64,000 bases of DNA from the NCBI GenBank assembly GCA_963556255.1, contig OY744609.1:26044358-26108357 (forward strand), read 5' to 3'. This DNA is from Allolobophora icterica. Lineage: Eukaryota; Annelida; Clitellata; Crassiclitellata; Lumbricidae. A program made the translations under genes and the position numbers. A model generated the notes under the pieces. It was not told the origin of the DNA. It saw only the letters and a list, made by a program, of their open reading frames with translations, and did no database searches. The first letter of the stretch is position 1. The number at the start of each line of letters is the position of its first letter. Shown one piece after another: positions 46,771-57,053 of the stretch.

Positions 46771-48849
46771 TTAGTTTCTAACGCAGACAGCATCATTGCT
46801 GCACTTGCCCTTTCCGCGATCGCACTGCGTCCCGGGCAGCAGGTAGATGGGTCTCTGGAGCAGATCGCGTCCCGGTCCAAGGCTTAGAGCCAACCACTCG
46901 ACAGGCAGACAGCTGACCTGGTCACTTGAAGTGATGCATCCACAACAGACCTTGCACTTGGCCGACTCGGGCCACTGGCAGCTGCAGTCCGCTAGGCCGT
47001 TCACAGTGCATACGCTGCGGCTACACACTCCACCGTGACACCGGCCTTCTCCTCCAGCGCATGCCGTTTCATCGGGGAGTATCCGAGGTGCTGGACAAGA
47101 CGCCGAGCTCCCGTCACAGACGGAGTCCTTCGTACAGTCCGTGGCAGTTCGACAGATGAATGCCTCGTCTGCTCCTCGTGCTAAGCCTGAGTCGCTGCAG
47201 CAGCGGTCCCAGCGAGGACTGCATGTACACCCGTCGGCATAGACGCAACCGTTGCTCGGTCCCATGCGACTCATAGACGGCGGACTACAGCACGGGTCGA
47301 TAAATGCACACGAATAGACGTTTCCACAGTCACACTTCTCTCCGCTGTCCAAGATTAGGTTTCCACAGATGGGGAACGGACGTTTCACGAAGCAGGCGTC
47401 TCTGCGGACGGCAATGACCTGCTGTATGCTGTGGATGGAGCACGAAGAGAAGGTCCAGTCGTTTTTGGCCAAGAGATAGTCGTAGAGGTCACGCGATGAG
47501 TGCATTAGGTAATTCCCTAGAGGTGAGCAGATGGGATTGCACGACATATCGTGGATGTCGTCGTCGTGTTCCGCTCCGAACGTATGGCCTAACTCATGCG
47601 TGACGACGATCGACAGAATGGCCCGCGGAATCACTGTACCGTGACTTAGCTGCGTGACCATCGCCGTGTTCATCGTAAGTGTCAAGGATAATTGCGATTG
47701 ATAGACCGTGTACGAATGCGCGCACATTCCGTGTTGCATGTCCGTGTGACTGGAGCGAAACGAAATTCCGAGCGTTTCCGCAAAGTCGCGGAATGTGAAC
47801 AGGACTGCGACGCAGAACCCGGCGAAATTATAGGCCGTGAACGTGAGCAGTGTATCCTCGGGTCCCATGTCCACCCTGCGCATTGTGTATCCGGGCGTGG
47901 AAGGGTCCTGAAAGACGTGTATCATCCCGATCGAAAATCCAATGTCGTCGCCAACCGAATCGCCGTCAAAATCGGTCATGCGGAAAACAAAATCTGCTGT
48001 AGCAACGTGATTTACCATTTCCGTGATCGTTAGTTCCACGCTTCGATGCCCGACGTTCTCGAAAAATGTATGGTCTGCAGCGATAAGGATGTCGCAATAC
48101 TGTGACGGATCCGCTAAAATGTGTCGACGGCTACGGGTTCGCGTTGGAAAAGATCCTTCCCTGAAAATGTTGGCATATTTTTCGGAAAAGTCCCTGGGTT
48201 TCGAGTCGTTGGACGCTGTGATTCGGATGTCGGAACGTCGGTAAACCACCGCAAGGTTCTTTCCTGTCCGGTTCAGTCGTGGATATTTCGAGATCGGTTC
48301 TACAAAGTAGCTTTCTGTTGGAGTGTGTACGGCGAACTCTAAGTCGTCTCTATACATTGTTCCGTAGATTCGCGAACATTCCGGACAGTCCGTTTCGATG
48401 CCGACGAGAACTGCCACTCCCAAATCCTCTACTGTCCGAGTGCGAGAGCCCGTTGAATCAAAGCTGACGACTTTCGTAGTGGGAAGAAGAATGGCTGCAT
48501 CGATTTCTGTTGCACGGTGGAGATACATGGAAAACGTCCGATTGAAGGCGTGGAATTCGATCGAAATCCCAATATCTACTTTTCGGTTTGGAGAAATTGG
48601 TTTAACCATCAGCTGCGCCATTTCGAAGCAGGGTACCATGTCGCTTAATGCCAGACAAGGAGAATTTGTGGAAGGATTAGTGGTTTGGCTGAAGGGTTTC
48701 TTGTCGGGAGTACTTTCCGGTTTACCTCCTTCTTCTACAGCAGTTCGAGATTGAGAAACCATTGGATGACGCGCGGAATTCAGACAGTGAGCAAAGGAGA
48801 GGATAAGGACTGTCCACCTTGTCGCTTGCATCGCTTTGGTGCAAATCAC
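46771..48849 (-). CDS. ADAM17-like secreted metalloprotease, copy A (intronless)
   Basis: A single open frame of 692 codons. Residues 1-26 form a basic-then-hydrophobic signal peptide (WTVLILSFAHCLNSA). The prodomain ends at a furin-type site RSRR (239-242). The reprolysin domain has the full zinc motif HELGHTFGAEHD (418-429) and a Met-turn YLMH (447-450), so it should be catalytically competent. A disintegrin-like region starts at ICGNLILDSGEKCDCG (494-509). A Cys-rich part (CDGSSASCP, KCKVCCGC) resembles ADAM17/ADAM10 more than snake-venom-type ADAMs. The frame ends at CVCVRN with no transmembrane segment or cytoplasmic tail, so the product should be secreted. Absence of introns suggests a retrocopy origin. 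The paralogue at 58672 differs at about 29 residues, with no stops or shifts. Confidence 0.9.
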   Translation of the reverse strand: MICTKAMQATRWTVLILSFAHCLNSARHPMVSQSRTAVEEGGKPESTPDKKPFSQTTNPSTNSPCLALSDMVPCFEMAQLMVKPISPNRKVDIGISIEFHAFNRTFSMYLHRATEIDAAILLPTTKVVSFDSTGSRTRTVEDLGVAVLVGIETDCPECSRIYGTMYRDDLEFAVHTPTESYFVEPISKYPRLNRTGKNLAVVYRRSDIRITASNDSKPRDFSEKYANIFREGSFPTRTRSRRHILADPSQYCDILIAADHTFFENVGHRSVELTITEMVNHVATADFVFRMTDFDGDSVGDDIGFSIGMIHVFQDPSTPGYTMRRVDMGPEDTLLTFTAYNFAGFCVAVLFTFRDFAETLGISFRSSHTDMQHGMCAHSYTVYQSQLSLTLTMNTAMVTQLSHGTVIPRAILSIVVTHELGHTFGAEHDDDIHDMSCNPICSPLGNYLMHSSRDLYDYLLAKNDWTFSSCSIHSIQQVIAVRRDACFVKRPFPICGNLILDSGEKCDCGNVYSCAFIDPCCSPPSMSRMGPSNGCVYADGCTCSPRWDRCCSDSGLARGADEAFICRTATDCTKDSVCDGSSASCPAPRILPDETACAGGEGRCHGGVCSRSVCTVNGLADCSCQWPESAKCKVCCGCITSSDQVSCLPVEWLALSLGPGRDLLQRPIYLLPGTQCDRGKGKCSNDAVCVRN

Positions 48850-49065
48850 CTGAGATCAGGTGGTCGAGGTTTGTTCCGGTAGAACGCCCGTTGTTACTCT
48901 CAGCAAAAGACGTCGCATTCTTCCTTCTGTACTAATATTTCTATATTTTCTATATGTTTGTCATATAGACCAAGCGAAACCTTTACCTGCTTTTCACAAA
49001 CAATAACATATTGTTAAGAAAGATGCGTAGTCAATTTACCTTGATTACGGTACGCATTGTCTACG
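48850..49065. promoter_or_regulatory. 5' flank of ADAM copy A
   Basis: Nearly identical to 60751-60960 upstream of copy B, so both genes probably share promoter elements. AT-rich TATATTTTCTATATG lies about 90-100 bp upstream of the ATG. Confidence 0.35.
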
Positions 49066-49069
49066 TCAT

Positions 49070-49490
49070 AAAGTCATAGAAGAACCAGAACAAAGTCTGC
49101 ATATGTATCTGTGTGTCTGTTGGCATGTGTATATGTATGTATTTGTATGCACATGTATATTTATGTATGTACGCAATTGTTTATATAGGTGAGTTTGTAT
49201 GTAAGTGAATATGTTCACATTTGGAATGGCCTTCCTCCTGCAACTCGCTCTACGATCCTCACTGGGGTCCTGCTGCATCTATCCGTTGTCTTAAATCTTT
49301 TCTGTGTCCTCTGGGTTCTTCGCACTGGGAGCGGCTTTGACTAGGTTTTCACTGAGTGTGGCGCTTCAGAAATTTAGAAATACATTACAGAACAATTTAT
49401 TTATTTAAGAACCTATTGACGGCACTTTTTGCGGGTCCATATGATGAATAATTCTATAAGGACAAAGGGTTGATCTAGAGACGAATGACA
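49070..49490 (+). repeat. LINE 3' tail and shortened reticulon-derived segment, copy A
   Basis: Matches 60965-61385 and 42615-42930. Includes HIWNGLPPATRS-type LINE sequence and a tail CAGAAATTTAGAAATACATT. It ends abruptly after GATCTAGAGACGAATGACA, where copies at 42.9 and 61.4 kb continue. Confidence 0.8.
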
Positions 49491-50185
49491 TGAATGAAAG
49501 AAGGTTGTTGACGGCGGTTCAGGTTCCGGACAGTAGACAGCAATGATAGTCGGTGGGCCAAGAGGCGAGACGACGGAGACAACCAGAGCCTCGAAGGTGG
49601 TAGAATAGTCTGGCAGTGAAACCCTTCACCTTGGTACAGCTGAGCGATGGTAGACGATGAGCCCTCCGCCGCGTCCATCACCGTCCCGAACCTCAGCCCT
49701 CGGACAGTCAATGCACGAATATCTTGGCGGGGCGGATCTGCTGACGCCGTCGAGGTCTTAAACAAGAAACTTAACACTTTCGAAATGTGCGCGGTGCCTG
49801 AGGAGTATTCTTCGGATCCACCATACTCGGACCATGTGCGCAATATTGTGATCAGGAGCAGAATTGCGATGGCACAGGTCTCTGCCACTGTCCTAAGAGG
49901 AAGAGTATACGTTTTCTCAGACAAGTTGCCCGCGCCATTATTGCTATTCAGCCTATGCTGAAGCCTTTTACTTTAATCTGGCTATTTTCTCTTTTATCCC
50001 AGATAGGTCCACAGCAAGGAGACTCTCTAAGCCCTTTTATGCCTCCCATTATATTCAGTTTTATTGAAACCGTCTTCTCTCAACTTCTCAAGGATCATAA
50101 TGATTTTACTCTCGGATGAGTAGTATCTGAGATGTAGAAATGATATGACCTGGAGTAGGCCTAGTCGGCACGGCAGAAGAATAAT
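49491..50185 (-). pseudogene. LINE endonuclease remnant, copy A
   Basis: On - a GGGLIVYHRS block, an FEALVVSV block and a GPPTIIAVY block (across frames between about 49680 and 49500) match the endonuclease domain of Jockey/CR1-like LINEs. Several frameshifts. An apparent 150-codon - strand frame over the region (49924-49475) is out of register with these motifs. Homologous to 63256-63940. Confidence 0.6.
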
Positions 50186-50189
50186 GACA

Positions 50190-50234
50190 GAGACATACAT
50201 ACATACATACATACATACATACATACATACATAC
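50190..50234. repeat. (TACA)n microsatellite, left of LTR element
   Basis: Tetranucleotide tract into which the retrotransposon inserted. The last five bases, CATAC, are repeated after the 3' LTR. Confidence 0.95.
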
Positions 50235-50711
50235 TGTGAACTGAGTTTTGTGTACAGTCTTGCAGTGCGAGATGTTAGCGTATATATTTAGTGCGTTTAC
50301 TTTAGTTTCACGTGTATATGTATATATGATAGATGTATAACGTTTAGTCTTAGTGACACGCGCGGCCGGCCAATCTCGGCAGCGGCGCGCTATATGTATA
50401 TTATTAGAGTTCGCTTAGGCGCACAGAAGACAGGTGTGTCAAGAGGCGCGAAGAATTATGCTGACTAGAGAAGTTTGAATTCGAGTGTGTTCGCTGTAGT
50501 AGTGTGGCTGACTAGTCGAGTTGTAATCGAATTGAGTTCTGTCTGTTTGTTTCTTATTAAACTGAAAAGATATTAAACTGTGTTGCTGATTAATTCAGGT
50601 TATACTGATACGTAGAATTAGTGTTCAAAAGGTGAACGTTAAATAGGCGTTAAGTACGAAGAGAACAAGGATTTAATCAGAAGGATTGTCAACGGAAGGA
50701 TTGGGTTGACA
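50235..50711 (+). repeat. 5' LTR
   Basis: 477 bp, starts TGTGAACTGAG and ends GGTTGACA. Contains TATATGTATATTATT-like AT-rich segments and GGCGCGC-rich centre that may hold the promoter. Three differences from the 3' LTR: A/T near 50325, C/G near 50357, T/C near 50551. Confidence 0.95.
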
Positions 50712-50715
50712 TTAT

Positions 50716-50733
50716 TGGTGGCAGCGGCGGGAT
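50716..50733 (+). promoter_or_regulatory. Candidate primer-binding site
   Basis: TGGTGGCAGCGGCGGGAT starts 4 nt after the 5' LTR with the TGG expected opposite a tRNA CCA end. The tRNA species is not assigned. Confidence 0.6.
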
Positions 50734-50885
50734 AAATACTCACGGTGGATAAAAACTCACGGTGGAATAGCGTCGGTGTGGATAAGAACTCACGGTGGAT
50801 AAATACTCACGGTGGAATAAATACTCACGGTGGAATAAATACTCACGGTGGATATAAACTCACGGTGGATTAAAATTCACGTTAT
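50731..50885 (+). repeat. Leader tandem repeats ATAAATACTCACGGTGG
   Basis: About eight imperfect 17-20-bp units in the untranslated leader, followed by a second short repeat, ACGGTGATAAAAGAATTTAC, to about 50975. Confidence 0.85.
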
Positions 50886-51157
50886 CACCTCCTTCGGCGG
50901 ATAGAAGAATCTACGACGGTGATAAAAGAATTTACAACGGTGTTAGAAGAATCTACGACGGTGATAAAAGAATTTACGCGTTGTTGCTGTGTGACGTGTC
51001 TACGATATCAACGACGGTGGAACACGAGAAACGGTATAAAAAATTTCGTTGTTTTCCACGAACAAATATAAAAGAAATCCCGTTTGTTTATCGATTCACA
51101 CAACAAGAAAAACCGTGACTTCTTTGAAAAGAGAAATCACCAAAGTAAACAAGTAAG

Positions 51158-54100
51158 ATGGAGAAACTAAGTGCTGAAAGACAAGCAGATATTAAGAAGA
51201 TGTCTACGGAAAGTCTAAAACAGCGTTTGTTGAAAGCCGGTTTTAAAGAAGAACAATTAGAAGGTATGTCACGTGGTGACATGATACAGGAACTCGCTGA
51301 AGTGTGGGTTAAAGAAGAAGTTGAAGAAGAAGGTGCAGTTGGCGGTGCCGTAGAAAAGGCTATTGAAAAACCTCCTGCGCCTATGTCTATGGAGATGTTG
51401 ATGCAGTGGATGATGATGAAAGAAGATAGGGAGGAGAAACGGAGACAAGAAGAGAAAGAGCTGAGACAAGAAGCAGAACGTGTAAGACAAGACGATTTGC
51501 GCTTGCAGAGAGAGAAAGAAGAGAAGGCAGAATTTGCAAGGCAAGAAGAATTGCGCTTGCAGAGAGAGAAAGAAGAGAAAGCGGAACTTGCAAGGCAAGA
51601 AGAATTGCGCCTGCAGAGAGAGAGAGAAGATAAAGCAGAACAAGTGCGTAAGGCAGAACTGGAATTGCAAAAGCATCAGTTTGAGATTCAGTTAGAACAG
51701 TTGAAAAGAGATAGGGAAGATGCTGAAAGAAGAAGACTGGAGCAGATGATTGAATTTGAAAGAGCTAGAAAAAGTGATGAAGAGGTACGTCAGCAGCAGA
51801 TTGAAGCAAAGAGAATGCGTGAAGAAGAAAAAGAAAAAGCGCGAACGTTAGAGTTGGAACGTGCAGAACAGATCAGACAAGAAGAACTCAAATTTCAGAA
51901 AGAAAGTTTGGAAAAGGCAGAGGCAGAAAGACAGGAACGTCTGAAACTGGAGAAATCAAAATTGACATTGAAAGAAACGCAAATGAGAGAAGAACGGGAA
52001 GCAGAAAGAAGGAAGCAGCAAGAAAGTGAAACTTTGGTGTCAAAAATTAAGAAAATAGGTGATGCAATGAAGCATGTATTGCCTCAAATGCCAACTGATA
52101 TGATGGAGGTGCCATTATATTTTGAAACAGTCGAGAACGCATTTCGTAGTTTTGCTGTGGAAAAGCCGTTTTGGGTGAAATTATTACTACCATTGATGAC
52201 GCCGAAAGCTCGAACCGTTCTGAATAGATTGTCATACGATGATCTAGACAATTATGATAGAGTCAAGCAGCACTTATTAAAAGAATTTAAATTGACCTCG
52301 AGAGAATACAGAGCCAGATTTGTGGATGCTAAGAAGACAACAGAAGAGACTTATACGATGTTTACGGCAAGACTGAAGAACTTGCTAAACTATTACGTGA
52401 GAAGTCGAAACGTGAACAGAGAGTATGATACGCTCTTTGATTTGCTGGTAGCGGATAAGCTAAAAGAATGTTTACCGCCAGGTCCACTACAGTTTGTATT
52501 GTCGAAGGAAGGAACTGACTGTCTCCAAGCTAGTGCAGTGGCAGACCTAGCAGACATTCATGTAAACAATCGAATTGGGTTTGCGATCCCAAATATAAAC
52601 AGTTATCCTTCTCAACGTTCCGTAAACCAAAGCCAGAGTGGAAAGTGGAAAAGTAATCCAGAAACAGGGAGTCAGTTCAAAGGTAAAGAAGTCAAGGTTA
52701 ATGTCCCTGTACCCAATGAGACCAGAGAAGTGACGTTTGGTCGTCAGGGATTTAACAAATCGTCAGCGCCGTTTGCCAAGAGGGAAGGCAACACATCGTT
52801 TACGCAGTATAAGAGATATGAAGGAAATGAACAACGAGGTATTTCACAACCATACCATACAGTTGTGAAGCGTTGTCACAACTGTGGTTCAGACAAACAT
52901 TTGGTTAAATTTTGTCCAGTTCCAGTGGCAGCAGCTAGTTCTAGCAGAAATCAAGAACACACAAGGGTGAATTTGATTCAAGTGGTTAGTGATACAGATA
53001 ATCAAACCGCGAGTCAAGAAAACCAAGAGACTGAAGTGAAGTCAGTAATGAAATGTGGTATTCAAAAAGAAATTCTATTGGATGCTGAAGTTCAGAGAGA
53101 AGTCATAGGAAAAGATGACAATCGAATATTGAAGAAATCGTTCTTGCAATATGTCGAGGTTGAAATTCGTGGAGTAGACGGTAAAGAGCCAGTGAAAGTC
53201 AAAGCACTGAGCGACTCGGGTGCAGAGATTCCGGTGATTAGTGAAGAATTACTGGAAGGCATGAAGGTGGAACAAATTGGAAAAGTGAACTTGCAATGTG
53301 TGGCAGGAGATGCCATTCCTGCGAAGTTAGTGAAAGTGGATGTTAGATTGTGTGGTAGTGACGTGGAAGAAGAGGGATTTCCGCGTAAAATCCAGTGTTC
53401 ACTTACACCTTATGTCACTTTGATGTGTGCTAGTATTGCAAAGATGGGCAGTACAGAAAGATTCTTGTTGCATCCAGAGATAATTGCCGAATTAAAAGCC
53501 GTACCACAGATGAAAATTGAAACGATACAAGGAGATGTGAGTGTACAAGCAAATGTAATGACGAGAGCGCAGAGTCGGAAACAGGAAATGGTAGATGTTG
53601 ATGAGAAGAGTGAAACTGAAAGTTCAAGTGATGAGGAAAACGAAAGTAATGAGCAACGAAGCTTATCGCGAGATGGTATAACATCAGAGATGAATGAGCA
53701 AGAGATGGCTGCATGCGAGAATGGCACATTAAATGAAACTGAAGAAGACAATGAATGTGATGTGGGGATAGGAGACTTGTATAGAGATGAAGAGATGGAC
53801 GAAGAACAAAAGGTGCAGATTGCCGATTCGAAGAAGTTCGAAGAGCATCAGAGAAAGGATGAATCGTTGAAGCCGTGGTGGAAGTTAGCACAAGAGAAAG
53901 AATCTGAATTCTGTGTAATCAACGGTTTATTGCATAAGAAATATCAGATATTAGACCAGACGATATATCAACTAGTGTTACCAAAAGAGAGACGAATTAA
54001 AGTGATGGAATTGGCGCATGAATCGGTATTTGGAGGACATCTAGGAGAAGAGAAAACAAGAGAACGAATAAAATTATCTTTTGTATGGCCAAAGATGAGA

Positions 54101-54238
54101 AGAGACATTGTGAAATTTTGTAAGTCTTGCGAGAAGTGTCAATTAAAGGCAAGGAGTCTGGTGATGGATAGAGTACCTATCACTCCGGTCTCAAGAGAAG
54201 AGGTCGCCTTCAAGAGAATGACGATGGACCTCGTTGGC
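51158..54238 (+). CDS. gag-protease-integrase N-terminus of LTR element
   Basis: ATG at 51158 (MEKLSAERQADIKKM). Residues ~75-300 are a Glu/Lys/Arg/Gln coiled coil including three ~19-residue repeats (RLQREKEEKAE..). Residues ~305-470 (PLYFETVENAFRSF, LLPLMTPKARTVLNRL, EFKLTSREYRARF) look like a SCAN/gag capsid region. A CCHC knuckle, CHNCGSDKHLVKFC, starts at ~573. The aspartic protease site LSDSGAEIPVI has its Asp at ~686. An HHCC integrase zinc finger (His 954 and 961, CKSC at 988-991, C994) follows, then the first catalytic-core block MTMDLVGP. The frame runs on to 54505, but everything after 54238 is the inverted insertion, so the native reading ends there. Normally it would continue into the integrase core. 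Confidence 0.9.
53296..53676 (+). repeat. Inverted repeat, donor arm (protease region)
   Basis: The 381 bp downstream of the protease active site are repeated in reverse complement at 54239-54619, apparently without a mismatch. This arm is in its native context. Confidence 0.9.
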
Positions 54239-54619
54239 CCATCTCGCGATAAGCTTCGTTGCTCATTACTTTCGTTTTCCTCATCACTTGAACTTTCAGT
54301 TTCACTCTTCTCATCAACATCTACCATTTCCTGTTTCCGACTCTGCGCTCTCGTCATTACATTTGCTTGTACACTCACATCTCCTTGTATCGTTTCAATT
54401 TTCATCTGTGGTACGGCTTTTAATTCGGCAATTATCTCTGGATGCAACAAGAATCTTTCTGTACTGCCCATCTTTGCAATACTAGCACACATCAAAGTGA
54501 CATAAGGTGTAAGTGAACACTGGATTTTACGCGGAAATCCCTCTTCTTCCACGTCACTACCACACAATCTAACATCCACTTTCACTAACTTCGCAGGAAT
54601 GGCATCTCCTGCCACACAT
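54239..54619 (-). repeat. Inverted repeat, inserted arm interrupting integrase
   Basis: Reverse complement of 53296-53676, same 381-bp length. It sits between the integrase blocks MTMDLVGP (ends 54238) and SAAGHKYCLCIVDSC (from ~54628). The antisense frame it opens on - (54615-54139) is only a mirror of the protease-region protein. Confidence 0.92.
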
Positions 54620-56339
54620 CGTTTCAGTATCTGCTGCAGGTCACAAGTATTGTTTATGCATTGTGGACTCGTGCACCAGATGGCCTACAATCTTCTTATT
54701 GAAATCGCTGACAGCGAAGGCTGTGTGTGAAGCGTTGACGGAACTGTTCATGAACGTTGGTGTGCCGTCCGTGATTACAAGTGACCAAGGAACGAACTTC
54801 ACAGCCAGTTTGACAAGAGAATTTCTCAATTTAATGGGCTGTAGTCCAAGATTCGACACACCAGGACACCCAGAGGCTGCTGGATTAGTAGAAAGATGGA
54901 ATCAGACATTTAAAAAGATGATCCATCATGTGATAATAGACAACCCGAGGAAATGGCATAAGATAATTCCTTTCACAGTGTGGGCATTACGAGAAGTGCC
55001 GAATGCAACTACTGGAGTATCACCATATATGCTTGTCTATGGGAAAATTCCGAGAGGACCATTGGCAATATTAAAAGAGAGTTGGACTAGAGAAATAAAC
55101 TTACCACCTCATGTTGGAGTTAAACCAGAAAAGTATTTGAAAGAACTCAAAGAAAATATGGAGAAAGCATTATTGTTTGCAGAATCTTACTCTCGAGAAA
55201 AGCAATTACAATACACGAATCAGTATAACAAGAGAGCAAAACACAAAGAATTTGAAGCTGGTGAGAAAGTCATAGTTTTGTATCCAACGTCAACGAACAA
55301 ACTTATTTCTCGATGGCATGGTCCATGTACGATCATACATCGAAGATCAAAGTACTCTTATTTAGTCGATATGGGTGAAAATGGTCGAAAAATAATTCAC
55401 GCCAACAAGATCAGAAAATATGTTACTCGAGCATTAAGTTGTGGTCTAATCGTTGAAGAAGATGAAGATTTTGGTTCAGTGGTTGAATTACCAATGAGGA
55501 ATGAGGTTCAAGATGACAAGAATTCACTTAACCTCGATCCTGAACAAATTAGCCATTTAACAGTAACTCAGCAAGAACAGTTGTTGAAAGTCTTGAACAA
55601 ATACTGTGACAGATTTTCAGAAAAACCCGGATTATGTACATTGGTTGAACATGAAATTGAACTAAAACCAGGATTTCGTGAAAAGGAATTTGCAGCATAT
55701 CGAATTCCTTTGATTTATCGAGCAGAAGTGGAACGTCAGATCAAAGAAATGTTAAAAACAAACATTATCAAACCATCATCGAGCAGAATGGCAAGCCCTT
55801 TGGTTATTGTTAAAAAGAAAGACGGATCTTTAAGACTTGCCTGTGACTACAGATACATTAACTCATTCACAGTGGATTGTAAATATCCGATGCCGATTGT
55901 CAGAGACGTTTTAAACAAAGTTGGAAAGTCTAATGTGATTTCTATTTTGGACTGTCGAAGTGCTTATTGGACTTGTCCTGTAAAACAATCTGATCAATGG
56001 AAGACAGCTTTTGTAACACATAATGGACTGTATGAATTTACTCGTGTTCCTTTTGGAATGATAAATTCAGGCCGAACTTTTGTTAAGGCGATAAATTTAG
56101 TTTTACAGCCTATAAGTGACTTTGCAGAACCGTATGTTGATGACATTGCTGTGCATTCTGACAATTGGAAAATTCATTTACAGCAGTTAGATGCATTTTT
56201 GATGCAAATGAGATTGCATAACGTTACCTTAAATTTGAAAAAATGCATATTTGGTAAGTCTGAAGTAAGGTTTATCGGTCATGTGGTTGGGTCTGGTAAG
56301 ATAAAGATGAATCCAGACAGAATTGAAAAGTTTGAGTAA
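54620..56339 (+). CDS. Integrase core and reverse transcriptase of LTR element
   Basis: Integrase sequence resumes in frame near 54628 (GHKYCLCIVDSCTRWPT), so 54663 is not a true start. Catalytic D in TSDQGTNF and E in AAGLVERWN are 35 residues apart (D-x35-E); the first D is upstream of the inverted insertion. A GPY/F-like module (RWHGPCTI.., HANKIRKYV) follows, then RT: LVIVKKKDGSLRLACDYR, SILDCRSAYW (motif A), VPFGMINSGRTF, and the catalytic YVDD box near 56133. The frame hits TAA at 56337. One base near 56334 shifts the reading into the RNase H frame. RT thumb continues in the next frame. Confidence 0.92.
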
Positions 56340-56937
56340 TTTGAAGATCCCAGAAACTAAGAAGCAAGTTAAGCAACTACTTGGATTTTTTAATTATTAC
56401 AGACAGTTTATTAAGGACTTTGCACAGATTGCGAAACCTTTATCTGATTTAACTAGTAAACGTGTTTCTGATAAGATTGATTGGACTGTTGAACATCAGC
56501 AAGCATTTGATTTACTTAAAGAGGCTGTGCGATCCAAAGTAGTATTATATGTTTTTGAAGTGGGAAAACCATTCAATTTGTACTGCGATAGTAGTGACTT
56601 TGCAGTTGGGGCTGTTTTAACACAGATGGACGACAAGGGAATAGAACGCCCTGTGTCATTTATCAGTCAGAAATTAACTGATACCCAGAAGAGATGGGCT
56701 ACTGTGGAAAAGGAAGCCTATGCTATTGTTTGGGCTCTAAACAAGTTAAAAGAAATTATAATTGGATCAAAAATTTTCATTTTTACTGATCACAATCCTC
56801 TTACATATTTGACTGAGTCAATGTCTAAGTCTGCTAAACTTGTGCGTTGGGCGTTAGCCTTACAAACTTTTGATGTTGAGGTGAAGTACAAGAAGGGCAG
56901 ATTGAATATTATTGCTGATTGTTTGTCAAGGTTATAA
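56323..56937 (+). CDS. RT thumb and RNase H of LTR element
   Basis: Starts in the shifted frame (SNLKIPETKKQVKQLLGFFN, the connection after RT). RNase H motifs follow: LYCDSSDFAVGAVLTQ (Asp), EAYAIVWALNK (Glu), FTDHNPLTYL (Asp), and IADCLSRL at the end, then TAA. All catalytic acids are present. The ATG at 56323 overlaps the upstream frame and is not a genuine start; a one-base change broke the original single frame. Confidence 0.9.
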   Translation: MKSLSNLKIPETKKQVKQLLGFFNYYRQFIKDFAQIAKPLSDLTSKRVSDKIDWTVEHQQAFDLLKEAVRSKVVLYVFEVGKPFNLYCDSSDFAVGAVLTQMDDKGIERPVSFISQKLTDTQKRWATVEKEAYAIVWALNKLKEIIIGSKIFIFTDHNPLTYLTESMSKSAKLVRWALALQTFDVEVKYKKGRLNIIADCLSRL

Positions 56938-57036
56938 GTAATCGTAAGACTGTTTATTAATTATTTAGATATATATATATGTTTCATGTATTTTGGTAAT
57001 TTCGCAAATTTTGAAATTTAATTTGCTCAATTCCAG

Positions 57037-57053
57037 AAAAAGGAAGGAGGTAA
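57037..57053 (+). promoter_or_regulatory. Polypurine tract
   Basis: AAAAAGGAAGGAGGTAA directly before the 3' LTR, as needed for plus-strand priming. Confidence 0.85.

Larger units (their letters stand above)
46340..50234. repeat. Duplicated block A (ADAM locus)
   Basis: Homologous in direct orientation to about 58250-64000. Contains 3' flank, ADAM gene, 5' flank, LINE tail and LINE endonuclease remnant, and ends in (TACA)n where the LTR element inserted. Identity is high over the ADAM gene and flanks. A lacks about 1.87 kb that B has (61385-63255) at the junction near 49490. Confidence 0.9.

Noticed and set aside
47692..48882. Several + strand frames over the ADAM gene (also at 59593-60670)
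   Set aside because: Antisense shadows of the long ADAM frames on -.
49475..49961. 150-codon - frame and 104-codon + frame, duplicated at 63209-63728
   Set aside because: Conserved between blocks only because the DNA is duplicated. Real homology is to a frameshifted LINE endonuclease in other - strand frames.
54139..54615. 158-codon - strand frame resembling a retroelement protease region
   Set aside because: It is the mirror image created by the 381-bp inverted duplication, not an antisense gene.
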